This document shows, piece after piece, positions 1 to 9,212 of a stretch of DNA of 64,000 bases. The DNA is from Novosphingopyxis iocasae (lineage in GTDB: Bacteria > Pseudomonadota > Alphaproteobacteria > Sphingomonadales > Sphingomonadaceae): NCBI RefSeq assembly GCF_014334095.1, contig NZ_CP060495.1, forward strand, positions 1,263,001 to 1,327,000, read 5' to 3'. Position 1 is the first letter of the stretch; the number at the start of each line of letters is the position of its first letter. A program made the position numbers and the translations under genes. The notes below the pieces were generated by a model. That model was given only the letters and a program-made list of their open reading frames with translations, did no database searches and was not told where the DNA came from.

Positions 1-338
1 GTGCCGGTCACGGCATCGGCGTCGATTATATCCGGAGCGCTATATATCCTTGGCGCTACGAGGTGCTTCCGCTCGCAACGCTCTACCGTGTCGGGGTTAT
101 CGGTACGGCGATCTATGCATCGATCTTCGTAGTCTACGGTATCGCCTTCACTCGCAACTTCTATGCGGGCACGCTGCGTGAGGAGGATATTTACATGGGC
201 GGCGGGTTCGTAGCAGCGCTGCTCGGCACCTTCACTAATCCGTATATGGAGTCGTTCATTTTTCAGTGGATGTATTTCATGCCGGTGCTCAGCATCGGCA
301 TCGTGAAGCTTCATCAAAGCAATAAAGCCGGCAACTGA
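1..338 (+). CDS. C-terminal part of a membrane protein, O-antigen ligase/polymerase-like (5' truncated)
   Basis: The reading frame is open from base 3, so the gene begins outside the window and only about 111 C-terminal residues are visible. They hold a Gly-His-Gly-Ile-Gly stretch near the start, then two hydrophobic segments (about 20 residues each) separated by a polar loop, and a short basic tail ending in KAGN. This pattern and the neighbouring glycosyltransferases suggest the end of an O-antigen ligase or Wzy-type polymerase, an inner-membrane protein that joins or polymerises polysaccharide repeat units. The fragment carries no diagnostic motif, so another polytopic membrane protein is possible. 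It converges with the beta-helix gene ten bases downstream. Confidence 0.5.
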   Translation, partial: AGHGIGVDYIRSAIYPWRYEVLPLATLYRVGVIGTAIYASIFVVYGIAFTRNFYAGTLREEDIYMGGGFVAALLGTFTNPYMESFIFQWMYFMPVLSIGIVKLHQSNKAGN

Positions 339-347
339 TCTCGGCTA

Positions 348-1835
348 TCAAAGACCTAGAGCGCGTAAAATGTTGGGTGCGCTGAAAGCCATAACATTGC
401 TCTGCACCACAAAGCTTGCGCGGCGTGGCGCGGCGTCGCGAAATACAGTCAGCGCCTCCTTCATACGTCCACGCGGACTAGCGAAGCGATTTCCGCTGAT
501 CCTGACCTGCTGCATCGCGCCGTCCACCAAGGCGATCGCAATGCCGAAAGTTCCGTTTCTCAGGCCGATGTCCACGAACTGATTGTTAACGAGCGTCAAA
601 TTTTGGACCGTGCGGATCCAAAGTCCATAGCCTCCCTCCGTTTCACCCAATCGCTCGAATATATTGTCCGTTATCACCACATCGCGATTGCCATTAACAT
701 AGCCCAGTTCCGCCATGCTGGCGCAGTCGGTAAAGCTGTTCCCCCGCATGACGAAGCCGCGCAATCCATCGACGATAAAAGGTTTGTTGCAGTTGGAAAC
801 TTCGTTGCCTGCAAAAGTAATCGCGTTCGATCGAGCATCCTTTCCATCCGGATTTGCCCCGGCCTGAACACCGAACGCTCCCCAGCGGTTTGCGATCTGA
901 TTGCCCTCGATCACGATACCCGACTGAGCTGTCCCAACAAAGAAGTCGGGCAAGAGGTTTAGGTTCACGGCCTGTCCGCCGCCCCCAGTGAAGACGTTGC
1001 TACGAATAGCGATATTACGGACAATCGCAAAATCGTCCTGATTGGGTTCAAGGTCGATCGGGCCGGGCATCGATATCCCCGTTTCCGGATTCATTGGATC
1101 AGGGGCGCTGCGGCCGCCATCGCCGGTGCGGCTGCAATTGATGAAATGGCAATTCTCGATAAGAAGACCGTCACCATCAATCACGGAAATCGCATTTCGA
1201 TTATTAGAATTGACGCCGTCAAACACGCACCCGCGCACCTCAATGCGGCGATTATGTCGCTCGACGTGAGAAACGGTGGACGAACCGAAATGAAGCGCAT
1301 CACCCCGAAAACCCGTGAAGCGTAATTTACGAAGCAATACATCACTGACGCCGTTCAGCATCACGAGATAATCGAACTCGGAAAAACCGCGCTCCTGCAC
1401 CTCATCTTCAAAGGCGAGATCGTGAATGACTAGCCCGGCGACATTGCGCGCAGGGTCCGCGCTTCCGCTGTCGACGTGCAAGATGAACGGACCACTTCCG
1501 CTGTGATAAGATCGCCGGATAACGCTTTTATCCGCACCGTCCCCGCTCAATTCCAGCTGGGAGGGCAAATTGTCCTTGTCCGTCGCCGACAGCAGATAGG
1601 CACCATCGGCAGCGGTACCCTTCCCTGCCGGGAAATGAATATGCAACGATGCGGCCAGAGCACGGCGAAAAGCCGCATTATCGTCCACATCGCCGCGCTG
1701 GCGAAAGTCCGGCAGTTCGACGGATCGCTCCGATCCCGCGACGGGCTGGCAAGCGAGCCCTGATAAGGCGGCCATACCGGCAAATCCGGCCAAGGCAACG
1801 CGCCGAGATACCGCAGTAAATTCCTGATCACCCAT
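348..1835 (-). CDS. Tat-exported right-handed parallel beta-helix protein
   Basis: The protein (495 residues) starts with a twin-arginine signal: SRR at residues 10-12, then a hydrophobic stretch ending in LAC. Cys29 is not in a canonical lipobox (Gly at -3), so a lipoprotein is uncertain. The rest carries many N-x-(I/V/F) turns such as IRSNVF and IEGNQI, the periodicity of a pectate-lyase-like beta helix found in polysaccharide lyases, epimerases and hydrolases. I chose Met at 1835 because it puts the RR motif near the N-terminus; a longer open frame reaches 1943 but would overlap the divergent gene. It lies beside polysaccharide genes, so a periplasmic polysaccharide-modifying role is likely. 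No catalytic residues can be assigned. Confidence 0.75.
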   Translation of the reverse strand: MGDQEFTAVSRRVALAGFAGMAALSGLACQPVAGSERSVELPDFRQRGDVDDNAAFRRALAASLHIHFPAGKGTAADGAYLLSATDKDNLPSQLELSGDGADKSVIRRSYHSGSGPFILHVDSGSADPARNVAGLVIHDLAFEDEVQERGFSEFDYLVMLNGVSDVLLRKLRFTGFRGDALHFGSSTVSHVERHNRRIEVRGCVFDGVNSNNRNAISVIDGDGLLIENCHFINCSRTGDGGRSAPDPMNPETGISMPGPIDLEPNQDDFAIVRNIAIRSNVFTGGGGQAVNLNLLPDFFVGTAQSGIVIEGNQIANRWGAFGVQAGANPDGKDARSNAITFAGNEVSNCNKPFIVDGLRGFVMRGNSFTDCASMAELGYVNGNRDVVITDNIFERLGETEGGYGLWIRTVQNLTLVNNQFVDIGLRNGTFGIAIALVDGAMQQVRISGNRFASPRGRMKEALTVFRDAAPRRASFVVQSNVMAFSAPNILRALGL

Positions 1836-1920
1836 GAAGCGCTTCGATCCTAATGCTGGTGAGGCCGGGCCGTCGGTGTTAAGGGCGGCGCCCGTCACAT
1901 TATGGCTACCGCCCTTTCGC

Positions 1921-3012
1921 ATGACCAGTCCAGTACCGACCATCCTTCTTCTGCCCCGCTACTCCGATCTGGGGCCGAGCAGCCGACTGCGCATGAGCCA
2001 ATTCGTGCCGGCGCTTCAAGCGGCTGGCTTTGAGGTCAAGAGCCATCCATTTTTTCCGGATCGGTACCTTCACCGCTACTTCGCAGATGGCGGAAAGGAC
2101 AAGTGGGCGGCCATCGAGGCGCATCTGCGGCGCATCGGTACGCTGCTCAGGGCCAAAGCGGACATTATGTGGATTGAAAAGGAAGCGTTTCCCTATCTTC
2201 CTGCCACTGCGGAAAGTCTGGTTGCCTTGCGCCGAACTCCCTATGTCATCGATTTTGATGACGCGATCTTCCACAACTATGATCAAAGTGGCTCTGGGCT
2301 GGTCCGCCAGCTGCTTGGAGATAAGCTGAAGCCGCTAATAGCCGGAAGCGCGGCGATTTTTGCGGGCAATGACTATCTAGCCGACTATGCACTTGCAGCA
2401 GGTGCAGAACGCGTTCTCGATATACCCACCGTCGTCGATCCGCATCGCTATCCAGTGCGCCCCTCGCCTGACGATGGCTTGGTCAAGATCGGATGGATCG
2501 GCACTCCGGCAAACGCCCGCTATTTGGCCCCTGTGATTGCGGCGATGAACGCCTTGGCAGACCGGCATGCCCTGAAGCTAGTGACAATTGGTGCCGAAGC
2601 GGTTCCGGGCTTGATCGCACCCCAAGAGAACCTGCCCTGGACGGAGCAGGATGAGGGTGAGCTTTTGAGCGGCATCGATCTTGGGGTCATGCCGCTGGTC
2701 GACAGCCCATGGGAACGCGGCAAATGCGGTTATAAGCTTATTCAGTATATGGCCGCGGGAAAACCAGTGATTGCTTCACCGGTGGGCGTCAACAGCCGGA
2801 TCGTAACGCCGGAAGTCGGCTTGCTCGCCTCTGACGAGCGGGAGTGGATAGCCGCGATCGATCGCCTCGCAAATGATCGCAATATGCGATCCGCTATGGG
2901 CGGACAGGCTCGCCGCCGGGTCGAGCAACATTATTCGCTGCAGGCGATAGCGCCTGCCATCGTCGCTGCCTTCCGCCAAATCACAGACCAGAATCGGGAA
3001 AAGGCCGGATGA
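1921..3012 (+). CDS. glycosyltransferase, GT-B fold (GT4-like)
   Basis: The product (363 residues) would transfer a sugar from a nucleotide-sugar donor in the cytoplasm to a growing glycan. The C-terminal half has the GT4-type donor site: KCGYKLIQYMAAGKPVIASP near residues 268-287. The N-terminus (TILLLPRYSDLGPSSRLRM) is the first Rossmann strand with a loop rich in Gly and Ser. Met at 1921 was chosen because it begins right at this strand; an in-frame ATG at 1834 would add 29 residues of poor quality and overlap the divergent beta-helix gene. The stop overlaps the start of the next glycosyltransferase by 4 bp, so the two are translationally coupled. Confidence 0.85.
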   Translation: MTSPVPTILLLPRYSDLGPSSRLRMSQFVPALQAAGFEVKSHPFFPDRYLHRYFADGGKDKWAAIEAHLRRIGTLLRAKADIMWIEKEAFPYLPATAESLVALRRTPYVIDFDDAIFHNYDQSGSGLVRQLLGDKLKPLIAGSAAIFAGNDYLADYALAAGAERVLDIPTVVDPHRYPVRPSPDDGLVKIGWIGTPANARYLAPVIAAMNALADRHALKLVTIGAEAVPGLIAPQENLPWTEQDEGELLSGIDLGVMPLVDSPWERGKCGYKLIQYMAAGKPVIASPVGVNSRIVTPEVGLLASDEREWIAAIDRLANDRNMRSAMGGQARRRVEQHYSLQAIAPAIVAAFRQITDQNREKAG

Positions 3013-4136
3013 AGATTACGCTCATCACTAGTGGTGCGATCACCGTACCAAACTTCCGCGGCCTGCTTATCCAGTCGCTGAACAGGCAAGGGCACAATTT
3101 GAGCGCGATGGCGCCTGACTGGAATGATGAACTGCGCGAGCGCACGCGCGCATATGGCGCGGAACCGGTAGATATAGCGCTGGACCGGGCGGGCGTGCAT
3201 CCCATTCGCGATGCACTGAATTGTTGGTTGCTGGCGGGGCAGTTGCGCCGCACGGCACCTGATGCCGTGCTTTGCTATTTCGCCAAGCCCGCCATTTTCG
3301 GTACGTTGGCCGCGTGGATCGCGCGAGTGCCACGCCGGATCGCACTGATCGAAGGTCTGGGGTACGTCTTTACCGAAGGTGAAGATAGCGGCGGCGCGAA
3401 GCGGTGGCTTCTGCGTACCATTACTAAACTGCTTTATCGTAACGCTCTGCGTGCCGCCGATAAGGTTGCGTTTCTGAATGAAGACGACGCCGGTCAATTC
3501 CGAGCAATGGGTCTCGTAACGGCGGACAAGATCATCGTTCTCGGCGGAATCGGCGTCGATCTGCAAGAACTCAAACCGTCCTCTCCGCCGGCGGGTCCGC
3601 CGAGTTTCATCATGATGGCCCGCCTTCTGCGCGAGAAGGGCGTGCGCGAATATGTCGCGGCGGCCCGCATTGTGAAGGCCCGCCATCCTGATGCTCGCTT
3701 CGTCCTTCTGGGTGACCGCGATGCCAATCCGGGCAGCGTTTCATGGGGTGAGCTGGACGCATGGATTGCGGACGGCATCGTGGAATGGCCAGGCCATGTC
3801 GACAATGTCCCCGAATGGCTTTCCGATGCCAGTGTCTTCGTGCTGCCGTCCTATCGCGAAGGCGTGCCGCGCAGCACACAAGAAGCCGCGGCACTGGGTC
3901 GTGCAGTCATCACTACCGATGCGGTCGGATGCCGGGAGACGGTGGTCGATGGCCGCAATGGCTTCGTCGTGCCGGTCCGCTCTGTTGACGAACTGGCCGA
4001 AGCCATGGAGCGTTTCGTTAAGCAACCGGAATTGGTCGCGCGGATGGGCGCAGAAAGCCGCGCTCTCGCCGAAGAACGGTTCGATGCCCTGCGATGGAAT
4101 GAACGAATGACCAAGCTGCTGACCGAACCACTCTGA
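3009..4136 (+). CDS. glycosyltransferase family 4 (PglA/CapM-like)
   Basis: This 375-residue GT-B enzyme has an N-terminal acceptor domain (TSGAITVPNFRGLLIQSL) and a C-terminal donor domain with the family signature REGVPRSTQEAAALGRAVIT followed by GCRETV and GRNGFVVP near residues 282-320. That signature is typical of bacterial GT4 enzymes acting in O-antigen, capsule or exopolysaccharide assembly. The ATG overlaps the stop of the preceding glycosyltransferase (ATGA). It converges on the methyltransferase gene with only 19 bp between the stops. The sugar specificity cannot be read from the sequence. Confidence 0.88.
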   Translation: MKITLITSGAITVPNFRGLLIQSLNRQGHNLSAMAPDWNDELRERTRAYGAEPVDIALDRAGVHPIRDALNCWLLAGQLRRTAPDAVLCYFAKPAIFGTLAAWIARVPRRIALIEGLGYVFTEGEDSGGAKRWLLRTITKLLYRNALRAADKVAFLNEDDAGQFRAMGLVTADKIIVLGGIGVDLQELKPSSPPAGPPSFIMMARLLREKGVREYVAAARIVKARHPDARFVLLGDRDANPGSVSWGELDAWIADGIVEWPGHVDNVPEWLSDASVFVLPSYREGVPRSTQEAAALGRAVITTDAVGCRETVVDGRNGFVVPVRSVDELAEAMERFVKQPELVARMGAESRALAEERFDALRWNERMTKLLTEPL

Positions 4137-4155
4137 TCGGCAGAACAAACGCAGG

Positions 4156-5688
4156 TCAGCCAGGCAGCGCACCCAGCCGTTCAAGAATGGGGTAACGATC
4201 TTCAAAAAAGGTCTTCTCGGATTGACGTAGCCGCTGCAGGTTTTCCGCCTCTCCTTCAACTGCCTTGCCGTTATCGGCAAATTTCACGCCGTCCCGTTTC
4301 ATGTATTGCCAAGCCCATGCGGAACGATCTTCCGCACCAACTTGATTTGCCCGAAGCAGCAACTGTTCGATCCTGCTGACCGAAACACCCACGCCGGTCA
4401 GCGAGGAAGCCAGATAACGGCCATCATCCGAATACTCCGCCCTCTGACACAGCTCGCTGTTGAGCTTTGCCGTGCTGGATTTGACCTTGGCCGCCGCCGT
4501 TTCCGAATGAACGGGGAGCACCGTATTGATGTTTGCCAGCACGATCACCGCCTGCACCACCTGCTGCGTGCTCATGCCCGAACCGCGCGGATCGGCCATC
4601 ATTTCCTCAACACATTTCGGCCGGTAATTATCGTCCGCAAGAATTTCGACCAACGGATCGTAGATCTCATTCTTCAGCTGGATTTCGCCACGGCCGGTGG
4701 CGACCTTGGTTGGTCGCTTGTCCGGCGGGCAGGTCAGCACGAAACGCTGCGTGCGGGCGTATTGCGACTGGAGATGCGGTGATAGCGACCGGGCTCCCTT
4801 AACGAAAAGATCGCGCCGGAATTGCTGATTGACCAGATAATCTCGCACCGTCTGGCGCATCACGACATCGTCGATCTCTTGCATCATCTTCATCGCTGGC
4901 TCGCGAAAATTCAGCATATCGATCAGGTCGATCGGCTGCGCGGATGCTGCGAAATTCAGTTTTGCTTCTGACAACATTTCCGCCACGTCGGAGAAAGGCA
5001 TTACGTCCCAGTTGTAGTTGAGATACTCATGGGCGAGATAACGGCGGTCCTGTTTCTTCAACATCTCCAGCCGTTTGGCCACTGCGGGATTGGCCTTGAA
5101 AAAGGCCGCATCGGCGCCCACGACCCGTTCTGCGAATTCGAGTGACTGATTGATTTTGCTGATCAACGTGCCCGATGTCGAACGGTCAGCATATTGCTTC
5201 ATCAGGTGCCGGAGCGGCGCAGCCGGAGACCAGCCCGGAGTGACGTTATAGGAAGCATAGAGGATACCGCCTGGCTTTAGCTTGCGCCGCGCGATGTCCA
5301 CTATGAATGCGCGGTTCTCGTCCGAAATCCAGGACCAGATACCATGGAGAGCGATCACGTCGAACTCTGGAAGATCGTTACGCGATGCCAGCTCTTCAAA
5401 ACTGTCGTCGAGAATATGAGCGCCGGCACCACTGGCTTCGGCCAGTTCCTGCGCCGTCGCTGCCTGCCCCGCGTTAAAGTCATTGCCCCAAAACTCACCT
5501 GGATTGGACGCGGCATGAATGTTGAGAGACAATCCTTGCCCGAAGCCAAGCTCCAGATAGGTCGGCTCTTCCGAAACGCTGGTTTTCTGACGGGCGAGCG
5601 TCGCAATCATCCGCATGCGCGCAGGCGCGAGTTCTCCATAATATCCGTGAGTGTAATCGATCTCGGATACATATCCGCCATGCCACAT
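4156..5688 (-). CDS. class I SAM methyltransferase with methyltransferase regulatory domain
   Basis: The 510-residue protein has a SAM-binding motif I (YLELGFGQGLSLNIHA, about residues 43-58), an acidic strand-2 end (FWGNDFNAGQ) and an LKPGGILYASYNV strand typical of class I methyltransferases. The region from about residue 215 (LAHEYLNYNWDVMPFSDVAE) resembles the regulatory domain found after the catalytic domain in this family. It probably transfers a methyl group onto a sugar or another small cytoplasmic acceptor. A second methyltransferase follows upstream on the same strand. The C-terminal third has no motif I recognise. Confidence 0.8.
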   Translation of the reverse strand: MWHGGYVSEIDYTHGYYGELAPARMRMIATLARQKTSVSEEPTYLELGFGQGLSLNIHAASNPGEFWGNDFNAGQAATAQELAEASGAGAHILDDSFEELASRNDLPEFDVIALHGIWSWISDENRAFIVDIARRKLKPGGILYASYNVTPGWSPAAPLRHLMKQYADRSTSGTLISKINQSLEFAERVVGADAAFFKANPAVAKRLEMLKKQDRRYLAHEYLNYNWDVMPFSDVAEMLSEAKLNFAASAQPIDLIDMLNFREPAMKMMQEIDDVVMRQTVRDYLVNQQFRRDLFVKGARSLSPHLQSQYARTQRFVLTCPPDKRPTKVATGRGEIQLKNEIYDPLVEILADDNYRPKCVEEMMADPRGSGMSTQQVVQAVIVLANINTVLPVHSETAAAKVKSSTAKLNSELCQRAEYSDDGRYLASSLTGVGVSVSRIEQLLLRANQVGAEDRSAWAWQYMKRDGVKFADNGKAVEGEAENLQRLRQSEKTFFEDRYPILERLGALPG

Positions 5689-5832
5689 ATGTGCGCTCCA
5701 CGAGGGTAATCGCGACCTATTTTTGAGTTAGGTGCGATGAAATACAGCGCGGCCTACAGCAGGATCTTTTCCCTGTCGAGTTGGACGCCCCGGCCGTAAT
5801 CCTGTCTCAACGGCGACCTGCGGATACGATAT

Positions 5833-6561
5833 TCATCCTCCGTCCCGCCCGCGAAACATGGATGTGCGATTACGCATCGTAAGCGGCGCGCGGCTGCCTT
5901 GGACTTCCCCATTCTGAATCTGCAGAGAAATCGGCGCCTCTTTGTTCAGCCGCTTTTCGAAAACGACGATGCTGTCGTAGATGCGAACGCCCAGCAAATC
6001 CTTGGCAATCGGATCGAATTCAAACAGTTCATCCTGATCGGTGTACCAGGAATGCAACCGGTCAATCATACGCTTGGCGAACTCCATGAAGCTGGCCTCG
6101 TTGCGATAGCCTCCACCGAAACCGGGCCAATAGGATGTGTGGCAATCTTCAACCACATATACGCCCCGATCATCGATCGCAGGCCAGATCGCCTCGAAAG
6201 ATGTAATTTGATGGCGATTGATGTGGCTGCCGTCGTCCAGAACAATGTCGAACGGTCCAAACTCCTCAATCACGGATCGAAGAAATTCCGGATCGGACTG
6301 ATCGCCAATACGGACATGGGTTCCCTCGATTGCGTGCGTGACACAAGCAGGATCGATATCGATAAATACGAGCGTCGATTCGTCGTGAAAGAACTCTTTC
6401 CACATCGGGATCGAACCGCCGCGGAAAATACCGATTTCTAAAAAGCGGACCGGACGGCTACGAAAACGAGTTAGCTCCCGCTCATAGACTTCGAAATAAT
6501 GCGCCCATTTGGTGAGAAGCTTGTCACCCGTGGTCGGCAGGTAATCGTTGAAAAATCCCAT
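5833..6561 (-). CDS. class I SAM-dependent methyltransferase, sugar O-methyltransferase-like
   Basis: This 242-residue protein contains the motif FLEIGIFRGGSIPMWKEFF (about residues 40-58) followed by VFIDIDP and the metal-site-like stretch DIVLDDGSHINRHQ (about residues 105-118). The Asp-Asp-Gly-Ser-His core is shared with macrolide-sugar O-methyltransferases of the MycE/OleY type and related cephalosporin-hydroxylase-like proteins, which methylate hydroxyls of sugars with a bound metal. With glycosyltransferases next door, methylation of a polysaccharide sugar is the natural reading. It is separated by 144 bp from the methyltransferase gene downstream. Confidence 0.75.
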   Translation of the reverse strand: MGFFNDYLPTTGDKLLTKWAHYFEVYERELTRFRSRPVRFLEIGIFRGGSIPMWKEFFHDESTLVFIDIDPACVTHAIEGTHVRIGDQSDPEFLRSVIEEFGPFDIVLDDGSHINRHQITSFEAIWPAIDDRGVYVVEDCHTSYWPGFGGGYRNEASFMEFAKRMIDRLHSWYTDQDELFEFDPIAKDLLGVRIYDSIVVFEKRLNKEAPISLQIQNGEVQGSRAPLTMRNRTSMFRGRDGG

Positions 6562-6704
6562 CGTGCTATTTTCTCGTTTTGCCGATCTAAAAAATAAAAA
6601 ATGCGCCCCATCCGCTGCATGACCTCATTTGCGCCGGGCGGCGCAAAAAAAGAGATGGATTGAAGTGGGTCAGCCAAGCGTTCCAGTGTAAACGGCTTCG
6701 CTGT

Positions 6705-7088
6705 TCACCCCGCCAGCATTGGGCCCAGCTTCTTGCCGGCGAACAGGTGCACGTGCAGGTGCCCCACCTCCTGATGCGCATCGCTGCCGATATTGGCGAG
6801 CAGGCGATAGCCCGGCTCTACCAGCCCCAGATCGCGCCCGACCTTGCCTACCGCGCGTACGAATCCCGCAATTTCCGCCTCGCCCGCTTTTTCCGAAAAG
6901 TCGTTCCAGCTGACATAGGCGGCTTTTGGGATCACCAGCACATGAGTGGGGGCCTGCGGGTTGATGTCCCGAAATGCCAGCGCGTGATCGTCCTCATAGA
7001 CCTTATCGCATGGTATTTCGCCGCGCAGGATTTTGGCGAACACATTGCCCTCGTCATAGGGCTGGGTGGCATCAACGCTCATGGACAA
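6705..7088 (-). CDS. hinT: HIT family (histidine triad) purine nucleotide-binding protein
   Basis: The 127-residue protein has the histidine-triad motif HLHVHLF at residues 110-116, preceded by NIGSDAHQEVG, and the N-terminal FAKILRGEIPCDKVYEDD block typical of HinT. HinT proteins hydrolyse adenosine phosphoramidates such as AMP-lysine. The gene lies 21 bp downstream of hisE on the same strand, an arrangement often seen in alphaproteobacteria, and is probably co-transcribed with it. Length is normal for the family. Confidence 0.93.
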   Translation of the reverse strand: MSMSVDATQPYDEGNVFAKILRGEIPCDKVYEDDHALAFRDINPQAPTHVLVIPKAAYVSWNDFSEKAGEAEIAGFVRAVGKVGRDLGLVEPGYRLLANIGSDAHQEVGHLHVHLFAGKKLGPMLAG

Positions 7089-7109
7089 TCTCCTAAGATG
7101 TGCGCGCGC

Positions 7110-7427
7110 CTAAGTTTGGCGGGCGGCTTTTTCGGTAAGGCCGGACAGACCTTCGCGCCGTTCCAGCTCGGCCTCCACCTCGGCCAGCGAAATGCCGCAA
7201 TCGGCCAGCAGCATGAGGTGATGGAAAATCAGGTCCGCGGATTCGCCGATCACGCCGTTGCGGTCATTCGAAACCGCCGCGATCACCGTTTCGACCGCCT
7301 CCTCGCCCAATTTCTGCGCGATCTTAAGACGCCCCTTGGCGCGCAGCTTGGCAACATAGCTTGCTTCCGGATCGCCCGCGCGACGCTCGGCAATCACCGC
7401 TTCCAGCCGGTTCAGAATATCGCTCAT
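7110..7427 (-). CDS. hisE: phosphoribosyl-ATP diphosphatase
   Basis: HisE removes pyrophosphate from phosphoribosyl-ATP, the second step of histidine synthesis in the cytoplasm. The 105-residue product shows the MazG/HisE-type helix pattern: SYVAKLRAKGRLKIAQKLGE, EEAVETVIAA and ESADLIFHHLMLLAD with the acidic residues that bind Mg. I chose Met at 7427 (MSDILNRLEAVI) because the twelve residues ahead of it are unrelated to the family. The rest of the his operon is not in this window. A MarR regulator gene lies 32 bp upstream and hinT follows. Confidence 0.93.
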   Translation of the reverse strand: MSDILNRLEAVIAERRAGDPEASYVAKLRAKGRLKIAQKLGEEAVETVIAAVSNDRNGVIGESADLIFHHLMLLADCGISLAEVEAELERREGLSGLTEKAARQT

Positions 7428-7459
7428 GCAGCCCGCGTGGCCCGCAAGCGCCCCTTCCG

Positions 7460-7936
7460 TCAAGGGCGATCGGCCCCGCGCCGCGCAAGTCCGGCGACCA
7501 TGCGCCGCTCCGCCGGATCGATCAGCCCTTCCAGCACCTGCCAGAAACCGGTCACCGCCCCCTGCCCTGCATCGCCATAGGCCGCCGCCATCTGCATGCG
7601 CATCGCCTCGAACAGTCCCGCTTCCACCCGCCGCCCTTGTTCGGTGAGCGAGAGCAGCCGTTGTCGCCGATCATTCCGCCCGATCCGGCTTTCCACCAGT
7701 CCGCGCGCATCCAGATCGTTGAGCACCCGGCCCAGCGACTGTTTGGTGATGCCAAGATAACCCAGCAGCGCCTTGACGCTGAGGCCCGGATCGCGCGCGA
7801 TGAAATAAAGGCAACGCGCATGGGCCCGGCCCAGCCCAGCCTCGGCAAGCGCACGGTCACCCGCAGCCTCCAGCGCGCCGGAGGCAAAGTGCATCAGCTC
7901 GAGCCCGCGGCGCACCTCCTCCTCGCGCAGGAACAT
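7460..7936 (-). CDS. MarR family winged-helix transcriptional regulator
   Basis: The protein (158 residues from Met at 7936) has a winged-helix core: RCLYFIARDPGLSVKALLGY, the recognition helix ITKQSLGRVLNDLDARGLVE and the wing RIGRNDRRQRLLSLTEQGRR. It would bind DNA as a dimer, perhaps responding to a small ligand. The start is uncertain: Met at 8053 would add 39 residues of low family character. It is divergent from ilvE, with 46-163 bp between the starts depending on choice, so it may control ilvE or itself. No Shine-Dalgarno decides the start. Confidence 0.82.
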   Translation of the reverse strand: MFLREEEVRRGLELMHFASGALEAAGDRALAEAGLGRAHARCLYFIARDPGLSVKALLGYLGITKQSLGRVLNDLDARGLVESRIGRNDRRQRLLSLTEQGRRVEAGLFEAMRMQMAAAYGDAGQGAVTGFWQVLEGLIDPAERRMVAGLARRGADRP

Positions 7937-8099
7937 GGGTGATGCGGGCGGGAAATGGCTGTTGCGTTCGGCCAAGGCGGCGGTTCCTATCGGGATCGGG
8001 CGGCACAGGATGGCGGGCGCGCCGCGCCGTGGCAAGCATCGTGCAAAACGCATAATGCTCTGGTGGAAATGGGCACAAACCCGCGCTAAAGCGGCCCGC

Positions 8100-9185
8100 A
8101 TGACAAACTTCCCGGTCGAAACCCATCCCCACCCCGTCCCCGCCAGTGAACGCGAACAGCTGCTGGAGAACCCCGGATTCGGGAAGCTGTTCACGGACCA
8201 TATGGTCACGCTGCGCTGGAGCGAGGACCAGGGCTGGCACGACGGCAAGGTCAGCGCCCGCCGCCCGATCGAAATGGACCCGGCCACCGCCGTCCTGCAT
8301 TATGCGCAGGAAATCTTCGAAGGCATGAAGGCCTATCGCCTCGGCGATGGCGGCGCGGCACTGTTCCGGCCCGAACAGAACGCGCAGCGCTTCCAGCGTT
8401 CCGCGCGCCGCCTCGCAATGCCGGAATTGCCCGAGGACCTGTTTCTGGAAGCGATCGAGACGCTTGTGGCGACGGACGCCGACTGGATCCCGCCGGGCGA
8501 AGGCGCCGCGCTTTATTTGCGTCCGTTCATGTTCGCGAGTGAGGTATTCCTCGGCGTACGCCCGGCGAAGGAATATCTTTTCATCGTCATCGCCAGCTCG
8601 GTCGGCGCCTATTTCCAGGGCGGCGCCGCGCCGATCTCGCTCTGGGTGTCATCGGATTACAACCGCGCCGGCCCCGGCGGCACGGGCGCTGCCAAATGCG
8701 GCGGCAATTACGCCGCCAGCCTGTTGCCGCACGGCCATGCGCTCTCCAAAGGCTGCGATCAGGTATGCTTCCTCGACGCGGCCGAGCACAAATATATCGA
8801 GGAACTGGGCGGCATGAACCTGTTCTTCGTGATGGATGACGGCAGCCTCGTCACACCGCCGCTGACCGACACGATCCTGGCCGGCATCACCCGCGATTCG
8901 ATCATCACCCTGGCGCGCGACGCCGGGCACGAGGTGCGCGAAGAGCGCTATGCCTTTGCGCAATGGAAGGCCGACGTGGAAAGCGGCCGCTGCGTCGAAA
9001 CCTTTGCCTGCGGCACCGCCGCTGTCGTGACGCCGGTTGGCCATGTGAAGTCCGAACAGGGCGATTTCACCATTGGCGACGGCAAACAGGCCGGAGATGT
9101 CACCGCCAAGCTTCACACCCAGCTGGAAGCAATCCAGCGCGGCGAGAGCAATGACGCGCATGGCTGGGTAAAACGGCTCGGCTGA
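8100..9185 (+). CDS. ilvE: branched-chain amino acid aminotransferase
   Basis: This PLP enzyme (361 residues) interconverts leucine, isoleucine and valine with their 2-oxo acids. The PLP lysine is Lys199 in GTGAAKCGGNYAASL. Upstream are the BCAT-type motifs YAQEIFEGMKAYR (residues 68-80) and ALYLRPFMFASE (137-148), and downstream EELGGMNLFFV and ETFACGTAAVV. Length fits the type II (eukaryote-like) BCAT group. Met at 8100 (TNFPVETHP) matches the family N-terminus; the open frame extends to 7935 without family character. A strong hairpin and tRNA-Gln follow. Confidence 0.95.
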   Translation: MTNFPVETHPHPVPASEREQLLENPGFGKLFTDHMVTLRWSEDQGWHDGKVSARRPIEMDPATAVLHYAQEIFEGMKAYRLGDGGAALFRPEQNAQRFQRSARRLAMPELPEDLFLEAIETLVATDADWIPPGEGAALYLRPFMFASEVFLGVRPAKEYLFIVIASSVGAYFQGGAAPISLWVSSDYNRAGPGGTGAAKCGGNYAASLLPHGHALSKGCDQVCFLDAAEHKYIEELGGMNLFFVMDDGSLVTPPLTDTILAGITRDSIITLARDAGHEVREERYAFAQWKADVESGRCVETFACGTAAVVTPVGHVKSEQGDFTIGDGKQAGDVTAKLHTQLEAIQRGESNDAHGWVKRLG

Positions 9186-9212
9186 ACTCTTCGGGCCATT
9201 CCGCTCATCGAA

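Noticed and set aside
6625-6655. Hairpin TTGCGCC-GGGC-GGCGCAA followed by an A-run, near the end of the HIT gene
   Set aside because: For the leftward transcript the T-run comes before the stem, and for the rightward strand an A-run follows, so it does not have terminator geometry.
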